Source: an uncultured Pseudomonadota bacterium (GTDB lineage Bacteria > Pseudomonadota > Gammaproteobacteria > Burkholderiales > Methylophilaceae). Taken from it: DNA of 59,000 nt. Position numbers and translations under genes: made by a program. This document shows positions 27,101-35,044 of this stretch, piece by piece; position 1 is the first letter of the stretch, and each line of letters begins with the position of its first letter. The notes under the pieces are model-generated. The model had not been told where the DNA came from. It saw nothing but the letters and a program-made list of their open reading frames with translations, and ran no database searches. The stretch lies in contig CAILXF010000029.1 of the NCBI GenBank assembly GCA_903838125.1, positions 1-59,000 on the forward strand, in the 5' to 3' direction.

Positions 27101-27316
27101 GCTACTTTCAATTGGCTGGCTAACCAAGCTCTCTACTAACTCAGCAGATAGTCCAGGTGATTCAGTTTGAATAATGATTTGAGTTGGAGAAAACTCTGGA
27201 AAAACATCCAGATTACTTCGCGTCAGGGTGTAAATTCCATACAAAAGTACTAGGCAGGCTAGACCAATAATTACCCCACTAAAGCGAATGGAAAATCGGA
27301 CTAAGGACGACATCAT
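24185..27316 (-). CDS. RND-family efflux pump, CusA/CzcA type
   Basis: A 1043-residue inner-membrane RND protein with 12 expected membrane helices and two large periplasmic loops; starts MMSSLVRFSIRFSGVIIGL and shows the NLDVFPEFSP block of heavy-metal exporters. In transmembrane helix 4 the motif reads GEVVDDAIIDTEN rather than the DFG-x3-DGA-x3-VEN of CzcA-type zinc/cobalt/cadmium pumps, so it belongs to a divergent subgroup and the substrate should not be assigned to a metal from sequence. Pairs with the two upstream genes to form a tripartite system. Normal length, no frameshift. Confidence 0.92.
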   Translation of the reverse strand: MMSSLVRFSIRFSGVIIGLACLVLLYGIYTLTRSNLDVFPEFSPTQIIIQTESPGLSAELVESLVSQPIESSIAGSVGIKSMRSQSIPGLSIVTVIFDEQTDIFRNRQVVAERLATLNNKLPPFISPNITPLTSSASTVLGVGVTSRARNLTELRTLVDWTIVPHLLAIPGVADVNVFGGKIRQLQIQVDPEKMIRYGVSLTQIEAAVKNATGVRGNGFIENKNQRIIINTEGQSTTPEQLAQATLFHKNGQSVRLGDIGKVILGATPSISAAAINEETGVYLSVQGQLGANTYAVTQAIEKSLQEIKPALSAQNVTLHEGLFRPANFIEVAIHGVHTDILIGSILVITVLFLFLFNVRTAIISATAIPLSLLTAMVVMSYFNIGLNIMVLGGLAIALGEVVDDAIIDTENIFRRLRENRQLSQPLPTHRVVFNASMEVRSSVVYATIIVILVFVPLLTLGGVAGKLFAPLGFAYIAAISASLVIALTLTPALCYLLLGNADLDAEDPPMIRIIKKWYIKVLHKIEKHYKIVVTVSFMLIALGLGILPLLKSQFIPALHEGHYIMHMTAVPGTSEQESLRIGNKATAIIRKIKGVKSVAQWVGRAPNAADTFGTHYSEFEIEIGNISAEEQRRILNNIREELAGETLDHNGDGKAEPGFVGVNFAINTFLTERIEETISGYAASTVINIYGNDLDALDHDAQAISGVVASIKGASDILVQSPPGSPQLVMRLRPEKLALWGLQPTEVLDNIRLAYESVPITQVYQGSRVVGVSVVLDTQARDDVQEAGNLPLFNPEGKLLRLRDVADIMQENGRSKILHAGAKRIQTVTANVFGRDIDSFTAELKTKIQHDVVLSPGAYLEFTGAAEANAKSREALIMQSFLAGAAVFLMLYIALGRLRNLLLTFANLPFALIGGILAALFTGGWISLGSLVGFVTLFGITLRNSIMMVSHYQHLIDEENCVWGLDTCIRGASERLPSILMTAIVTALGLLPLAVGSGQPGREIEGPMATIIVGGLVTSTILNLLILPTIMLHFGKFNKQESF

Positions 27317-27322
27317 GGTGAT

Positions 27323-28387
27323 TTAATCCTGATTCTCATTGGTAATTTCTGACTTAAACTCTTCAGAGAGTAATAGTTGTGCACCGCTAGTCACCACAGC
27401 GTCATTAAGCGTAAGTTTTCCTGTATAAAACCAGCCATTTTCAAGCTCTACATCAGTATTGATTGGCATGCGGCTAAATTGATCTGGACCAAGTTTGCGG
27501 TAAACCCAAGGCTTGCCACCATACCAAATGACTGCTGTACTCGGGATAATCACGCCGCTAATAGTACCTTTACTTTGTGTAGACAATACCTTGACCTGCA
27601 TGCCAGCACGCAACTCTGGACTTTTGGCATGATAAAAATAGGTTTTGCCCTGAATCGTGGCACTACTTGCTGGTGCGCGTGAAATATATTGCGCATTGAC
27701 GTTATGAGAGCTCGCTAATGAAGGCGCCACGCTGATGCTACTTTTCTGTGATGGCTCTGGGCTATCAAAGGGTAAGGTTATTTGGATTAACACTTCTTTG
27801 TAGTCGATCAAGTTTTGCAATAACTGACTTGCCTCCTTATTCAGAGCTAGTTTTGCCAAGCCTTCACCCCAAGCTTGTTGCATACTACTAGCCAAATTTT
27901 TGGCATTTAATTCGGCCGCAAATACTTTAGCTTCGTTGGAATTAAGGTCGACCAAGGCTGCTGCCACAGCTTTATCAGATATGTTTTTATCATCCAGATT
28001 CAGCGTATGTAAACGGATGTATTCAGACTTGAAATGGGTCAGCGTTGTACGCAACACCTCAGCCTCAGCTTTGGATGACAAGTAGCGCGTTCGCAAATCA
28101 ATTAAACTGTCGATACTGATGATATTGCCGTAACTGCTTAGCGTGGCTTGGTGTGTGCCTGCTTTAAGCGTACTGGTTTTGATTTCACTTTGCGCTTGTG
28201 TGGCTGGGTTGATGGTAATGATGGTGTTGCCAGCTTTGTTAGTGACACGATTAGGCGTTGCAATCTGATCTGTGCCTGCTTGGCTAGAAGCCTCGTATTC
28301 ATCTTTGCCATAGAATACCAATACCCAAAATAGCATTACGATTAAAAATGCTTGTAAGCCAATAATCATGCCCAGTTTGCGGTTCAT
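27323..28387 (-). CDS. Periplasmic adaptor (membrane fusion protein) of the RND system
   Basis: About 354 residues: one N-terminal membrane anchor (residues about 5-26), then a mixed coiled-coil and beta-barrel region. The part from about residue 125 to 195 is helical (coiled-coil hairpin), and VLIQITLPF and GMQVKVLSTQSKGTISGVII mark the barrel domain. ATG at 28387 is preferred over the TTG three bases upstream; GGGAG lies upstream at slightly long spacing. It is seven bases from the pump gene and probably links it to the outer-membrane component. Confidence 0.88.
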   Translation of the reverse strand: MNRKLGMIIGLQAFLIVMLFWVLVFYGKDEYEASSQAGTDQIATPNRVTNKAGNTIITINPATQAQSEIKTSTLKAGTHQATLSSYGNIISIDSLIDLRTRYLSSKAEAEVLRTTLTHFKSEYIRLHTLNLDDKNISDKAVAAALVDLNSNEAKVFAAELNAKNLASSMQQAWGEGLAKLALNKEASQLLQNLIDYKEVLIQITLPFDSPEPSQKSSISVAPSLASSHNVNAQYISRAPASSATIQGKTYFYHAKSPELRAGMQVKVLSTQSKGTISGVIIPSTAVIWYGGKPWVYRKLGPDQFSRMPINTDVELENGWFYTGKLTLNDAVVTSGAQLLLSEEFKSEITNENQD

Positions 28388-28428
28388 CAAATGTTGCTCC
28401 CAATCACTTTTTATTATGGCCTCGCAAA

Positions 28429-29859
28429 TTAATGCGAGGCTGATTTTAAACTTATGGATTCAATATCCAAGCTCTGTGTGGATTGTATCAATGGTTTTTG
28501 TAAGGTATTTTCGAGTTCGGCCTCTGCCATTTTTAATTGGTAATGCGCTAATGCTAGGTTTTTCTCGACTGCATTCAGCTCAAGTTTAGCAAAAGTCAGT
28601 TCCAGCCTGTCAATTTCGCCGGCGGCTAGCCTTTTATTCATTTGTTGAGTGTTATGTTGCTGCTGCTTTAATATGAATTTTTGGTTTTCTAGAACTTGTT
28701 GTGCTTGCATTAGTTGTGCGTAGGCTACGCTAGCATCACTCATAATTTTACTTTGTAGAGCTTCAAATTGTGCCGCTTCAACTTCACGCAACGATGAGGC
28801 TTCGTTGATGCCTACTTTATTTTTGTTTAGCATACTTAGTAAGCCAGATAATCCTAGCGACCACACTTTGTCTCCATACTCATAAGCATAGCCAGGACTA
28901 ATAGAAATGTTCGGATACTGCTTGGCGATTTCTAGTTTTAATTTAGCTTCTGCTGCTGCATAGCGTTCCAGTGCAATGCGAAGGTCCAGGCGGTTAAATA
29001 CAGCTTCGGCTTGCAGATCGGGCTCTAATTTCAGCGTTAGTAGGCTATTGCTGTCGGTGACTATATTCATGTTTGTAACTTTAGGCAGGCTGAGTCCTAA
29101 GTTACTGGCTAAACTAGACATTAATACTAGACGATTCAGTTCGTTGGCCTGCAAGGCTGCGTTACTTGCTTGCAATAGCAGGTTGGCCGTACTTAACTCA
29201 ATATTAGATGCGGCGCCTAACCCTAGTCGTTTCTGGTAGATGGCCACGATTTCAGCGCGCTGTATTTTTTCAGCGCTTAGCAAGTGACTTTGTTCTAGAT
29301 TAAATTGATAGGCATTAAGACTTAACAATACGTTGTTCCGCAGTTGCCACGCACTTTGAGCAATCTGTAACTTAGCTGCCAGAGACAAATGCTGCGCGTT
29401 TTCTATACGAATCTCACGTTTATTAGAGGTTTCTATTGGGATGTCGATGCTAAGGCTAAATGCGTAAGGGCTTTTAGCCTCATTTGCACGACTGTTATTA
29501 GCCACGCTTGTATTAATTGTGGGAATAGGTCTTGCACTTGCCGTACCAACGGCAGTCTCAGCAGCGCGCCACTGAGCTCTATCTACATCTAAACTAGGAT
29601 GAAAGAATAAGGCGCAATAAGTGAGTTCATCAACACCCCATTGCTTAAGAGGCAATTGTTCTTTTTTATAACCATTATTGATTAGGTATTCTGTAAATTC
29701 TGGGCCAGACGGGTTTTTGCTCGCAATCTTTTCAGCATTAAGCTGAATATCAATGGCTTTTGGCTGATATTGAATAAAGTTACAGGCAGTCAATATTAGG
29801 GGCATTGATGCCGCTAATACTGACATGAATATAAAGCTAGTCGTGGTGCGTTGAATCAA
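28429..29859 (-). CDS. TolC-family outer-membrane lipoprotein of the RND system
   Basis: A 476-residue outer-membrane efflux protein with a lipoprotein signal: hydrophobic segment ending LILTAC, so Cys26 should be lipidated. Two long helical regions (repeated OEP domains; about 100-260 and 290-450) fit the TolC fold. The start is TTG at 29859; the first ATG (residue 12) would remove the basic end of the signal peptide. First of the three pump genes in transcription order. Confidence 0.9.
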   Translation of the reverse strand: MIQRTTTSFIFMSVLAASMPLILTACNFIQYQPKAIDIQLNAEKIASKNPSGPEFTEYLINNGYKKEQLPLKQWGVDELTYCALFFHPSLDVDRAQWRAAETAVGTASARPIPTINTSVANNSRANEAKSPYAFSLSIDIPIETSNKREIRIENAQHLSLAAKLQIAQSAWQLRNNVLLSLNAYQFNLEQSHLLSAEKIQRAEIVAIYQKRLGLGAASNIELSTANLLLQASNAALQANELNRLVLMSSLASNLGLSLPKVTNMNIVTDSNSLLTLKLEPDLQAEAVFNRLDLRIALERYAAAEAKLKLEIAKQYPNISISPGYAYEYGDKVWSLGLSGLLSMLNKNKVGINEASSLREVEAAQFEALQSKIMSDASVAYAQLMQAQQVLENQKFILKQQQHNTQQMNKRLAAGEIDRLELTFAKLELNAVEKNLALAHYQLKMAEAELENTLQKPLIQSTQSLDIESISLKSASH

Positions 29860-29909
29860 AATAGAGGATTTAAATCATTCAAATTAGGATGGCTAAATCG
29901 TGATGTGGA

Positions 29910-30158
29910 CTAGTTGACGATTTCATCTTGTACTGCGCTTAGGGCATCTTGCAGAGTCTCTTCGCTTAAGCTATTGATGGACGTCGCTAGTAAGTCTGCA
30001 GCCGCTAAAAATGTGCCCGGTAAATTATGACTGTCCATCTCGGCAATTAAGCCTGCGGCGGCGCCAGTAACCACTAACAATGCTTGGCGTTCGCGCATTA
30101 ATAGCTCTAGTTCTGAACGTAGCATGTTGATTTCATTTTCATTGATGGCGTTTTGCAT
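29910..30158 (-). CDS. Small hypothetical protein upstream of the RND genes
   Basis: An 82-residue protein, mainly helical, with a charged N-terminal helix (ENEINMLRSELELLMRERQ) that could form a coiled coil, followed by an alanine-rich helix and an acidic end. No signal peptide. ATG with a close GAGTG ribosome site. It lies 50 bases upstream of the TolC-type gene on the same strand and could be part of the operon. I do not recognise a family. Confidence 0.6.
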   Translation of the reverse strand: MQNAINENEINMLRSELELLMRERQALLVVTGAAAGLIAEMDSHNLPGTFLAAADLLATSINSLSEETLQDALSAVQDEIVN

Positions 30159-30474
30159 ATCACTCGACTTTGTTTAATTTTGTATTTAAAAATATTAACA
30201 TCATTTTCGCACAATCGTAGTTACCACTGCTAGCTATTGTGTCGCTTAGACCTGTTATTTGGCAATATCTTTGGCCGTACTATGATACAAGTTGTTTTTG
30301 TTAGTCCAAGTAACGTTGCGCTCCCTTGAGCGATGTTAACTAAACGCATACGCTGTAAGTGAAAGTTAGGAATAAAACCAACTTTTTCATTTATATCTTT
30401 TCGCTAATGGCATAGTTGCGCTACAATAGCGCCTTGTTTAAACGGCTGAGATTTATTTTAGCTGAACCCTACCT
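30159..30474. other. Divergent promoter region before tRNA-Leu
   Basis: About 315 bases without a gene. It contains the short hairpin CGCTC-cctt-GAGCG at 30319-30332 and, near its right end, a -10-like TACAAT at 30422-30427 about 48 bases before the mature tRNA. The matching -35 is weak. The rest holds nothing I can name. Confidence 0.4.
30422..30427 (+). promoter_or_regulatory. Probable -10 element of the tRNA-Leu promoter
   Basis: TACAAT matches five of six bases of TATAAT. The hexamer 16-17 bases upstream (around TTTCGC) is a poor -35. Start of transcription would fall about 40 bases before the tRNA. Confidence 0.4.
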
Positions 30475-30559
30475 GCGAGAGTGGCGGAATTGGTAGACGC
30501 ACTGGATTTAGGTTCCAGCGCCGCAAGGCGTGAGAGTTCGAGTCTCTCCTTTCGCACCA
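30475..30559 (+). tRNA. tRNA-Leu (anticodon UAG)
   Basis: An 85-base class II tRNA with encoded CCA. The acceptor stem pairs GCGAGAG with CTTTCGC (one G-T), the anticodon arm is CTGGA-TTTAGGT-TCCAG with TAG at positions 34-36, the long variable arm is CGCCGCAAGGCG, and the T arm is GAGAG-TTCGAGT-CTCTC. The D-loop has the expected GG. It is followed by a terminator. Confidence 0.97.
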
Positions 30560-30583
30560 AAGTTTTAGAAACAATTAAAATCG

Positions 30584-30613
30584 CCCCGTGAATGTAAATT
30601 TCGGGGTTTTTTT
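30584..30613 (+). terminator. Terminator of tRNA-Leu
   Basis: CCCCG pairs with CGGGG across a 13-base loop that can extend the stem through GAA/TTT, followed by seven T residues, 25 bases after the tRNA end. Confidence 0.75.
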
Positions 30614-30706
30614 ATGCCTGTTAGGCGTAACTACGCTACTCACCAATTTACTTATTAATCAATCAAATATATCTGTATATTCTATGCCATCCTCCCCTCC
30701 ATAAAA

Positions 30707-30758
30707 AACTGCACCTTAATCAGTTAGACGTATAGTCCAACTTTTGGGGTGCAGTTCA
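30707..30758. repeat. Inverted repeat resembling an IS3-family terminus
   Basis: AACTGCACC (30707-30715) and GGTGCAGTT (30748-30756) are perfect inverted copies 32 bases apart. Read on the minus strand, the right part TGAACTGCACCCCAAAAGTT looks like the terminal inverted repeat of an IS3/IS150-type element, with the second copy as the usual internal part just before orfA. No transposase follows: the minus-strand frame from ATG near 30702 stops after a few codons. A remnant or solo end is my reading. Confidence 0.4.
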
Positions 30759-30786
30759 ATGTACGTGGGGGAGGACGTCAAAGGAG

Positions 30787-31440
30787 CTAGCCGAGAACTG
30801 GTTTTGCTTTGCTTCGCTCAATATAGTCTTTTAATATAGAAATGATTAATGCAAGAAATATCGCGGCAAATACACCAATTCCAAAAACCTTAACAAATAT
30901 GCCCCCATGAAGCAGTTTTGTAGTTTCAATACTGCCAATTTGTTTGGTCAGTGATGAAGAGGCTGCGTTATCTAAAAGACGTATAAAATCAGCTCTATTA
31001 ACACCACCTTCATTCTGGGTTTTTAACAAATCATTAAACTCCATCTTTTTCGCTTCTAAGATTTGTTTGTGTTTTTGAATTATTTTCTGGATGGCATTTT
31101 GCACATTAGTTGTGGCTAAGTCAGGAAGTTTAGCCGTTGCTGAAACTTCTACAATTCTTGTATTTTTTATGGCGTTAAAAGTTGCCAAATCACCATATAG
31201 ATACTTTATTTCATCTATGCTCTCTATTTGCTGTTGCTGTTGAAAAAACAACCGCTCTCCTACAACAATGCTGGCTTTGCTTTGATACTGTGTTGGACGT
31301 GTTATTGCAAATGAAAAAACTAGAATGGTGATGGTTAAAAAAACCATTAAAATCGTTTGTTGCTGGCGTTGCAGGAACTGCAAAATATCTATTAAATTTA
31401 ATTCGTCTTGATCACTCATGCCTGTATCTTCACTTCTCAT
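30787..31440 (-). CDS. Wzz-like chain-length-determinant family protein
   Basis: A 217-residue inner-membrane protein with the polysaccharide co-polymerase layout: N-terminal cytoplasmic segment with LNLIDILQFLQR, membrane helix 1 (about 29-50), a periplasmic region starting TRPTQYQSKASIVVGE that includes a coiled-coil stretch (about 120-150), and membrane helix 2 (about 184-206). It is shorter than typical Wzz (about 320) and lacks a kinase domain. No polysaccharide genes lie nearby. ATGs at 31440 and 31419 are both possible. Function in surface polysaccharide length control is only a family inference. Confidence 0.7.
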   Translation of the reverse strand: MRSEDTGMSDQDELNLIDILQFLQRQQQTILMVFLTITILVFSFAITRPTQYQSKASIVVGERLFFQQQQQIESIDEIKYLYGDLATFNAIKNTRIVEVSATAKLPDLATTNVQNAIQKIIQKHKQILEAKKMEFNDLLKTQNEGGVNRADFIRLLDNAASSSLTKQIGSIETTKLLHGGIFVKVFGIGVFAAIFLALIISILKDYIERSKAKPVLG

Positions 31441-31466
31441 TAGACTTCACTTTTATAAAATAAGAT

Positions 31467-31607
31467 TTAATAAATTAATGACCATAATTCAGAAAAAGCA
31501 CCTACCGCTAAAATAATAATAATGGAGATGAAGGCCATTGCTCCAAAGGTATATCTCACAGGTCTTTTTATAATGGGACTTTGTAGGATGATTCTGGCTT
31601 TTAACAT
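31467..31607 (-). CDS. Predicted 46-residue single-span membrane protein
   Basis: A short ORF starting with ATG at 31607 and ending TAA at 31467-31469. The N-terminal half is basic (MLKARIILQSPIIKRPVRYT); a continuous hydrophobic helix (AMAFISIIIILAVGAF) follows, then a short tail ELWSLIY. The positive-inside pattern suggests the N-terminus is cytoplasmic. It lies 26 bases upstream of the Wzz-like gene on the same strand, so the two may be co-transcribed. No strong ribosome site is visible, so this is a candidate. Confidence 0.4.
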   Translation of the reverse strand: MLKARIILQSPIIKRPVRYTFGAMAFISIIIILAVGAFSELWSLIY

Positions 31608-31909
31608 AATGAGTACCGATTAATTAGTAACGATGCTACGGGTGTAAATGATACTACTATGATTTTCTTAAAGATAATAGTTATCTTAAGGAATATAAAG
31701 TTATACGATATATTGTATTGTTAGCGCTTTTAAATAATTGCTAATCGCCCCATAACAGAGTAACGCTCTATTAATCGACCTCCCTCTAAGCAGACATCCG
31801 CAAAGAAAAAGGGCTGGACTTTACTCCAGCCCTTCATCATTACATTTCTTCTAGGTCAACAGCCCAGTGACCGCCAGCCTGTAGATATCAATTTATCAAT
31901 CTTGCTTTT
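31608..31909. other. Gene-free stretch left of the COG0523 GTPase gene
   Basis: About 300 AT-rich bases holding the terminator of the GTPase gene at 31805-31833 and presumably the promoter of the short membrane-protein/Wzz-like pair. No other element seen. Confidence 0.5.
31805..31833 (-). terminator. Terminator of the COG0523 GTPase gene
   Basis: GGGCTGGA pairs perfectly with TCCAGCCC around a six-base loop; on the minus strand the stem is followed by a run of five T residues. It lies about 75 bases after the GTPase stop codon. Confidence 0.8.
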
Positions 31910-32941
31910 CTAAAATTGCATCAATGCTTTTCTGATGGCTAATTCATCTAGGCCTTTTCCAATAATCACGATGCGCGATTGCTTGACTTCTTCATGCCAA
32001 CCCTCAAGCGGGGTGGGGGGGTACGGTGTAAAATGCACAGCATGAATTGCGAGTGGGTCTGATTGATCTTCTGCGTATATAATGCCTTTAAGGCGCAGTA
32101 AGTTTTTGCCATAAGTTTGGCAAAACCATAGTAAATGTGGCTTAAGTCTTGACCATTGTAGTGGGCTAGGCATGACTACAGTAAAGCTCACAATGTCGTC
32201 ATTATGTACTTTTGTCGCCTTTTTTAAAGTTGAATTGGTCGATTTTCTAGGTGCACGTAGCCAGCGCAATGGTGAGGCCTGTTTTGTGGTGATGTCAAAT
32301 AAACCTACGTCAATCACGAGCGCAGGGTCTAGATTGCCTTGGGTGATGCAGTGCTGACTGGCACCGGGGTTAATAGTGCTGAGTTTTTGTTGTAACTGGC
32401 TAATTTGATCAGGGCTAGCTAGGTCAGTTTTGGTGAGCAACAACACATCTGCAACGGCCGCCTGTTTTAAGGCTTCTATATTCTCATCTAGTTGTTGCAA
32501 GCCATAAATACTGTCTATGGTGACCACGACCGCATCCAATCGGTAGGTGGATTCAATCACGGGCTCGTTCATTAGGTTAGCAAGTATGGGGCCAGGATCC
32601 GCCATGCCGGTGGTTTCAATAATTAGGCGTTTAAATTCCGGTATGGCTTTTAGTGCGCGCTTAAAAAACAAGTCGCGCATGGTGTCTGCCAGTTCATTTT
32701 TTAAGCTACAACATAGGCAACCAGAACTTAGCAATACCGTATTATCTGCGATATGCTCACTTTCAATATTTTGCGCTAAATTGCTTTGAGCAAAAATTTG
32801 ATCCAGACCGGCATCGCCTAGCTCATTAATAATGATTGCAGTGTCATGTAGCGCTGGTTGGTGCAGTAATTTATTCAGGAGGGTAGTTTTGCCGCTACCT
32901 AAGAATCCAGTGAGCAGTGTGACGGGTATGCGTTGATCCAT
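31910..32941 (-). CDS. CobW/COG0523-family metal-chaperone GTPase
   Basis: A 343-residue G3E GTPase. P-loop GFLGSGKTT at residues 12-20, the metal-binding GCLCC motif at 74-78, a switch-like ETTGMADPGP and the TKTD guanine-recognition motif. A CobW C-terminal domain follows (from about 245). Such proteins deliver zinc or another metal to target enzymes; the actual metal and client cannot be told from the sequence, and no zinc or cobalamin genes are adjacent. Monocistronic, divergent from the RNB gene. Confidence 0.92.
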   Translation of the reverse strand: MDQRIPVTLLTGFLGSGKTTLLNKLLHQPALHDTAIIINELGDAGLDQIFAQSNLAQNIESEHIADNTVLLSSGCLCCSLKNELADTMRDLFFKRALKAIPEFKRLIIETTGMADPGPILANLMNEPVIESTYRLDAVVVTIDSIYGLQQLDENIEALKQAAVADVLLLTKTDLASPDQISQLQQKLSTINPGASQHCITQGNLDPALVIDVGLFDITTKQASPLRWLRAPRKSTNSTLKKATKVHNDDIVSFTVVMPSPLQWSRLKPHLLWFCQTYGKNLLRLKGIIYAEDQSDPLAIHAVHFTPYPPTPLEGWHEEVKQSRIVIIGKGLDELAIRKALMQF

Positions 32942-33145
32942 TTTTTAGCTAGTTTTTAGTAATAGGTGAATGCTTGGTTGTATGAAATTCAAAATGTCGC
33001 TTTAAGTTCAGGTGATGGGTATGGGCTGGTATAATGCCAAGTAGTTTTGTATGCACAGCGTTAAAAAAAGTATCCTAACATTTCCATTAGCTTACATCAG
33101 TAGACTAAACCAATCGATCATACCAATAGAAATTAGAACTGAACA

Positions 33146-35044
33146 ATGAACGTATTTTTTGAAGAAGACGGCAATTTCAAACTTGCCTCTATCATGACTG
33201 AAACACAGGGTTCTATGCAAATAGAATCTGCCAGTGGCAAGCGCAGCAAAATTAAAACCAGTAGCGTGCTAATGCGCTTTGAATTGCCTTTAGCGGGCTT
33301 TATGGAAGCCGCTAATGCCGAAGCCGCGAGCTTGGAGGTGGACTTTTTATGGGAGTGTTGCGGCGAGCCTGAATTTGGATTTGAAACATTCGCCGCTGAC
33401 TACTACGGTAGAAAACCTACACCTATTGAAGCCGCAGCTATCGCTATTAAGTTGCATAGCGCGCCAGTGTACTTTAATCGTAAAGGCAAGGGCCATTACA
33501 AAGCAGCCCCAGCTGAAATTCTGAAGGCTGCGTTGGCAGGACTTGAGAAAAAGCGATTATTAGCAGAAAAAATGGCTGGTTATGTGCTGCAGTTGAAGGC
33601 CTTGGAAGTACCGGATGAACTGAAGTCCAAGCTTGATATGCTTTTATACGAGCCAGATAAAAACTCCATGGAGTACAAAACTCTTGAGACAGCGTCCAGC
33701 GAACTGCACCTCACTCAACTTAAATTGCTGCAGGCATGTGGCGCTATTCCCTCAGCACAGGACTATCACCTAGGCGCATTTTTGCGAGAACACTTTACCA
33801 AGGGTACAGAGTTTCATTCTGAGACAGTGATTGAGCCGTTTGAAGAGTTGCCGTTGGCCGATGCCGTGGCTTTTAGCATTGACGACAGCACGACCACCGA
33901 AATTGACGATGCTTTTTCTATTACGCAATTGCCAAATGGCATTACGCGTGTCGGCATTCATATTGCTGCGCCTGCCCTCGGCATTACGCCTGATAGTCCG
34001 TTGGACAAAGAGGTGATGCAGCGTTTATCTACCGTATATATGCCCGGCCATAAGATTACCATGCTGCCAGAAGCGGCAATCAGGCCCTTTAGCTTGGACG
34101 CGGGTGAGATTAAACCAGTGTTATCGTTATATCTTCATGTGAACGCTGATTTAGTTATTACACAGCGCGATACTAAAGTAGAGCGCATGAAAATTGCAGA
34201 CAATCTGCGCCATGACACTTTAGAGCCGTTTTTTAATGAAACGACTTTGGATGCCGACAGTGGACATCCCTACTGGGCTACCCTATTGTATCTGTTTAAG
34301 CTGGCTGAATCTCTAGAAAAGTTGCGCGGTAAGTATGACCCGACCAAACCGCCACAGATTGACTACAACTTTTATATCAATGATGGCAAGGTTAGCATTG
34401 TAGGTCGCCATCGTGGTTCGCCTATGGATAAGCTAGTGGCAGAGTTGATGATAGAAGCCAACAATCAATGGGGTGCACTTTTGGCTACCCATGATGTGCC
34501 AGGTCTTTATCGTGCCCAATCTGGTGGAAAAGTCTATATGACTACGCGTGCTGAGCCTCACCAAGGGTTGGGTGTAGCGCAGTATGCTTGGAGTACATCG
34601 CCGTTGCGTCGCGCGGTAGACTTGATTAATCAACGCCAGATTATTAGCGTGGCGCAAAATATAGCGCCTGCATACCCGCCAAACAGTGAAGCATTGACTA
34701 CGCATATGCGGAACTTTGAGCTTACCTTTCAAGCTTATAGTGAGTTTCAATCGCGCATGGAACGTTATTGCTGTTTACAGTATTTAATTCAAGAAGATAC
34801 GCAAATAGTGCATGCCACGGTATGGCGTGAAAATTTGGTGCGCTTGGATGATTTACCTTATATGACTAAAGTCTATGGTTTGCCTGAGCTCAAGTCTGGT
34901 ACTCGCGTTAGCCTACAAATACAGGAAGTCGATACATTGTTAATCGAGTTACGCACCAAATTCATTGAGGTATTAGATGAGGCAGTTGCCACGGAAGCTG
35001 AAACGATTGTTGATGATAACGAAAACGCAGAGGTAGTTGCCTAG
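33146..35044 (+). CDS. RNB-domain exoribonuclease (RNase II/R family)
   Basis: A 632-residue protein with an N-terminal beta domain, the RNB catalytic domain (about 225-520) beginning FSIDDSTTTEIDDAFSI, and a C-terminal segment that is short for an S1 domain. The family degrades single-stranded RNA 3' to 5' using two metal ions bound by the acidic cluster. One position of the cluster reads Glu where E. coli RNase II has Asp, while the flanking DD pair is kept. It is the first gene of a unit; its TAG overlaps the GTG start of the next gene. Confidence 0.87.
   Translation: MNVFFEEDGNFKLASIMTETQGSMQIESASGKRSKIKTSSVLMRFELPLAGFMEAANAEAASLEVDFLWECCGEPEFGFETFAADYYGRKPTPIEAAAIAIKLHSAPVYFNRKGKGHYKAAPAEILKAALAGLEKKRLLAEKMAGYVLQLKALEVPDELKSKLDMLLYEPDKNSMEYKTLETASSELHLTQLKLLQACGAIPSAQDYHLGAFLREHFTKGTEFHSETVIEPFEELPLADAVAFSIDDSTTTEIDDAFSITQLPNGITRVGIHIAAPALGITPDSPLDKEVMQRLSTVYMPGHKITMLPEAAIRPFSLDAGEIKPVLSLYLHVNADLVITQRDTKVERMKIADNLRHDTLEPFFNETTLDADSGHPYWATLLYLFKLAESLEKLRGKYDPTKPPQIDYNFYINDGKVSIVGRHRGSPMDKLVAELMIEANNQWGALLATHDVPGLYRAQSGGKVYMTTRAEPHQGLGVAQYAWSTSPLRRAVDLINQRQIISVAQNIAPAYPPNSEALTTHMRNFELTFQAYSEFQSRMERYCCLQYLIQEDTQIVHATVWRENLVRLDDLPYMTKVYGLPELKSGTRVSLQIQEVDTLLIELRTKFIEVLDEAVATEAETIVDDNENAEVVA

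Noticed and set aside
26190-27170. Plus-strand ORFs opposite the RND pump (for example 26775-27170)
   Set aside because: They lie entirely antisense to a well-conserved gene, have no domain features, and reflect its codon pattern.
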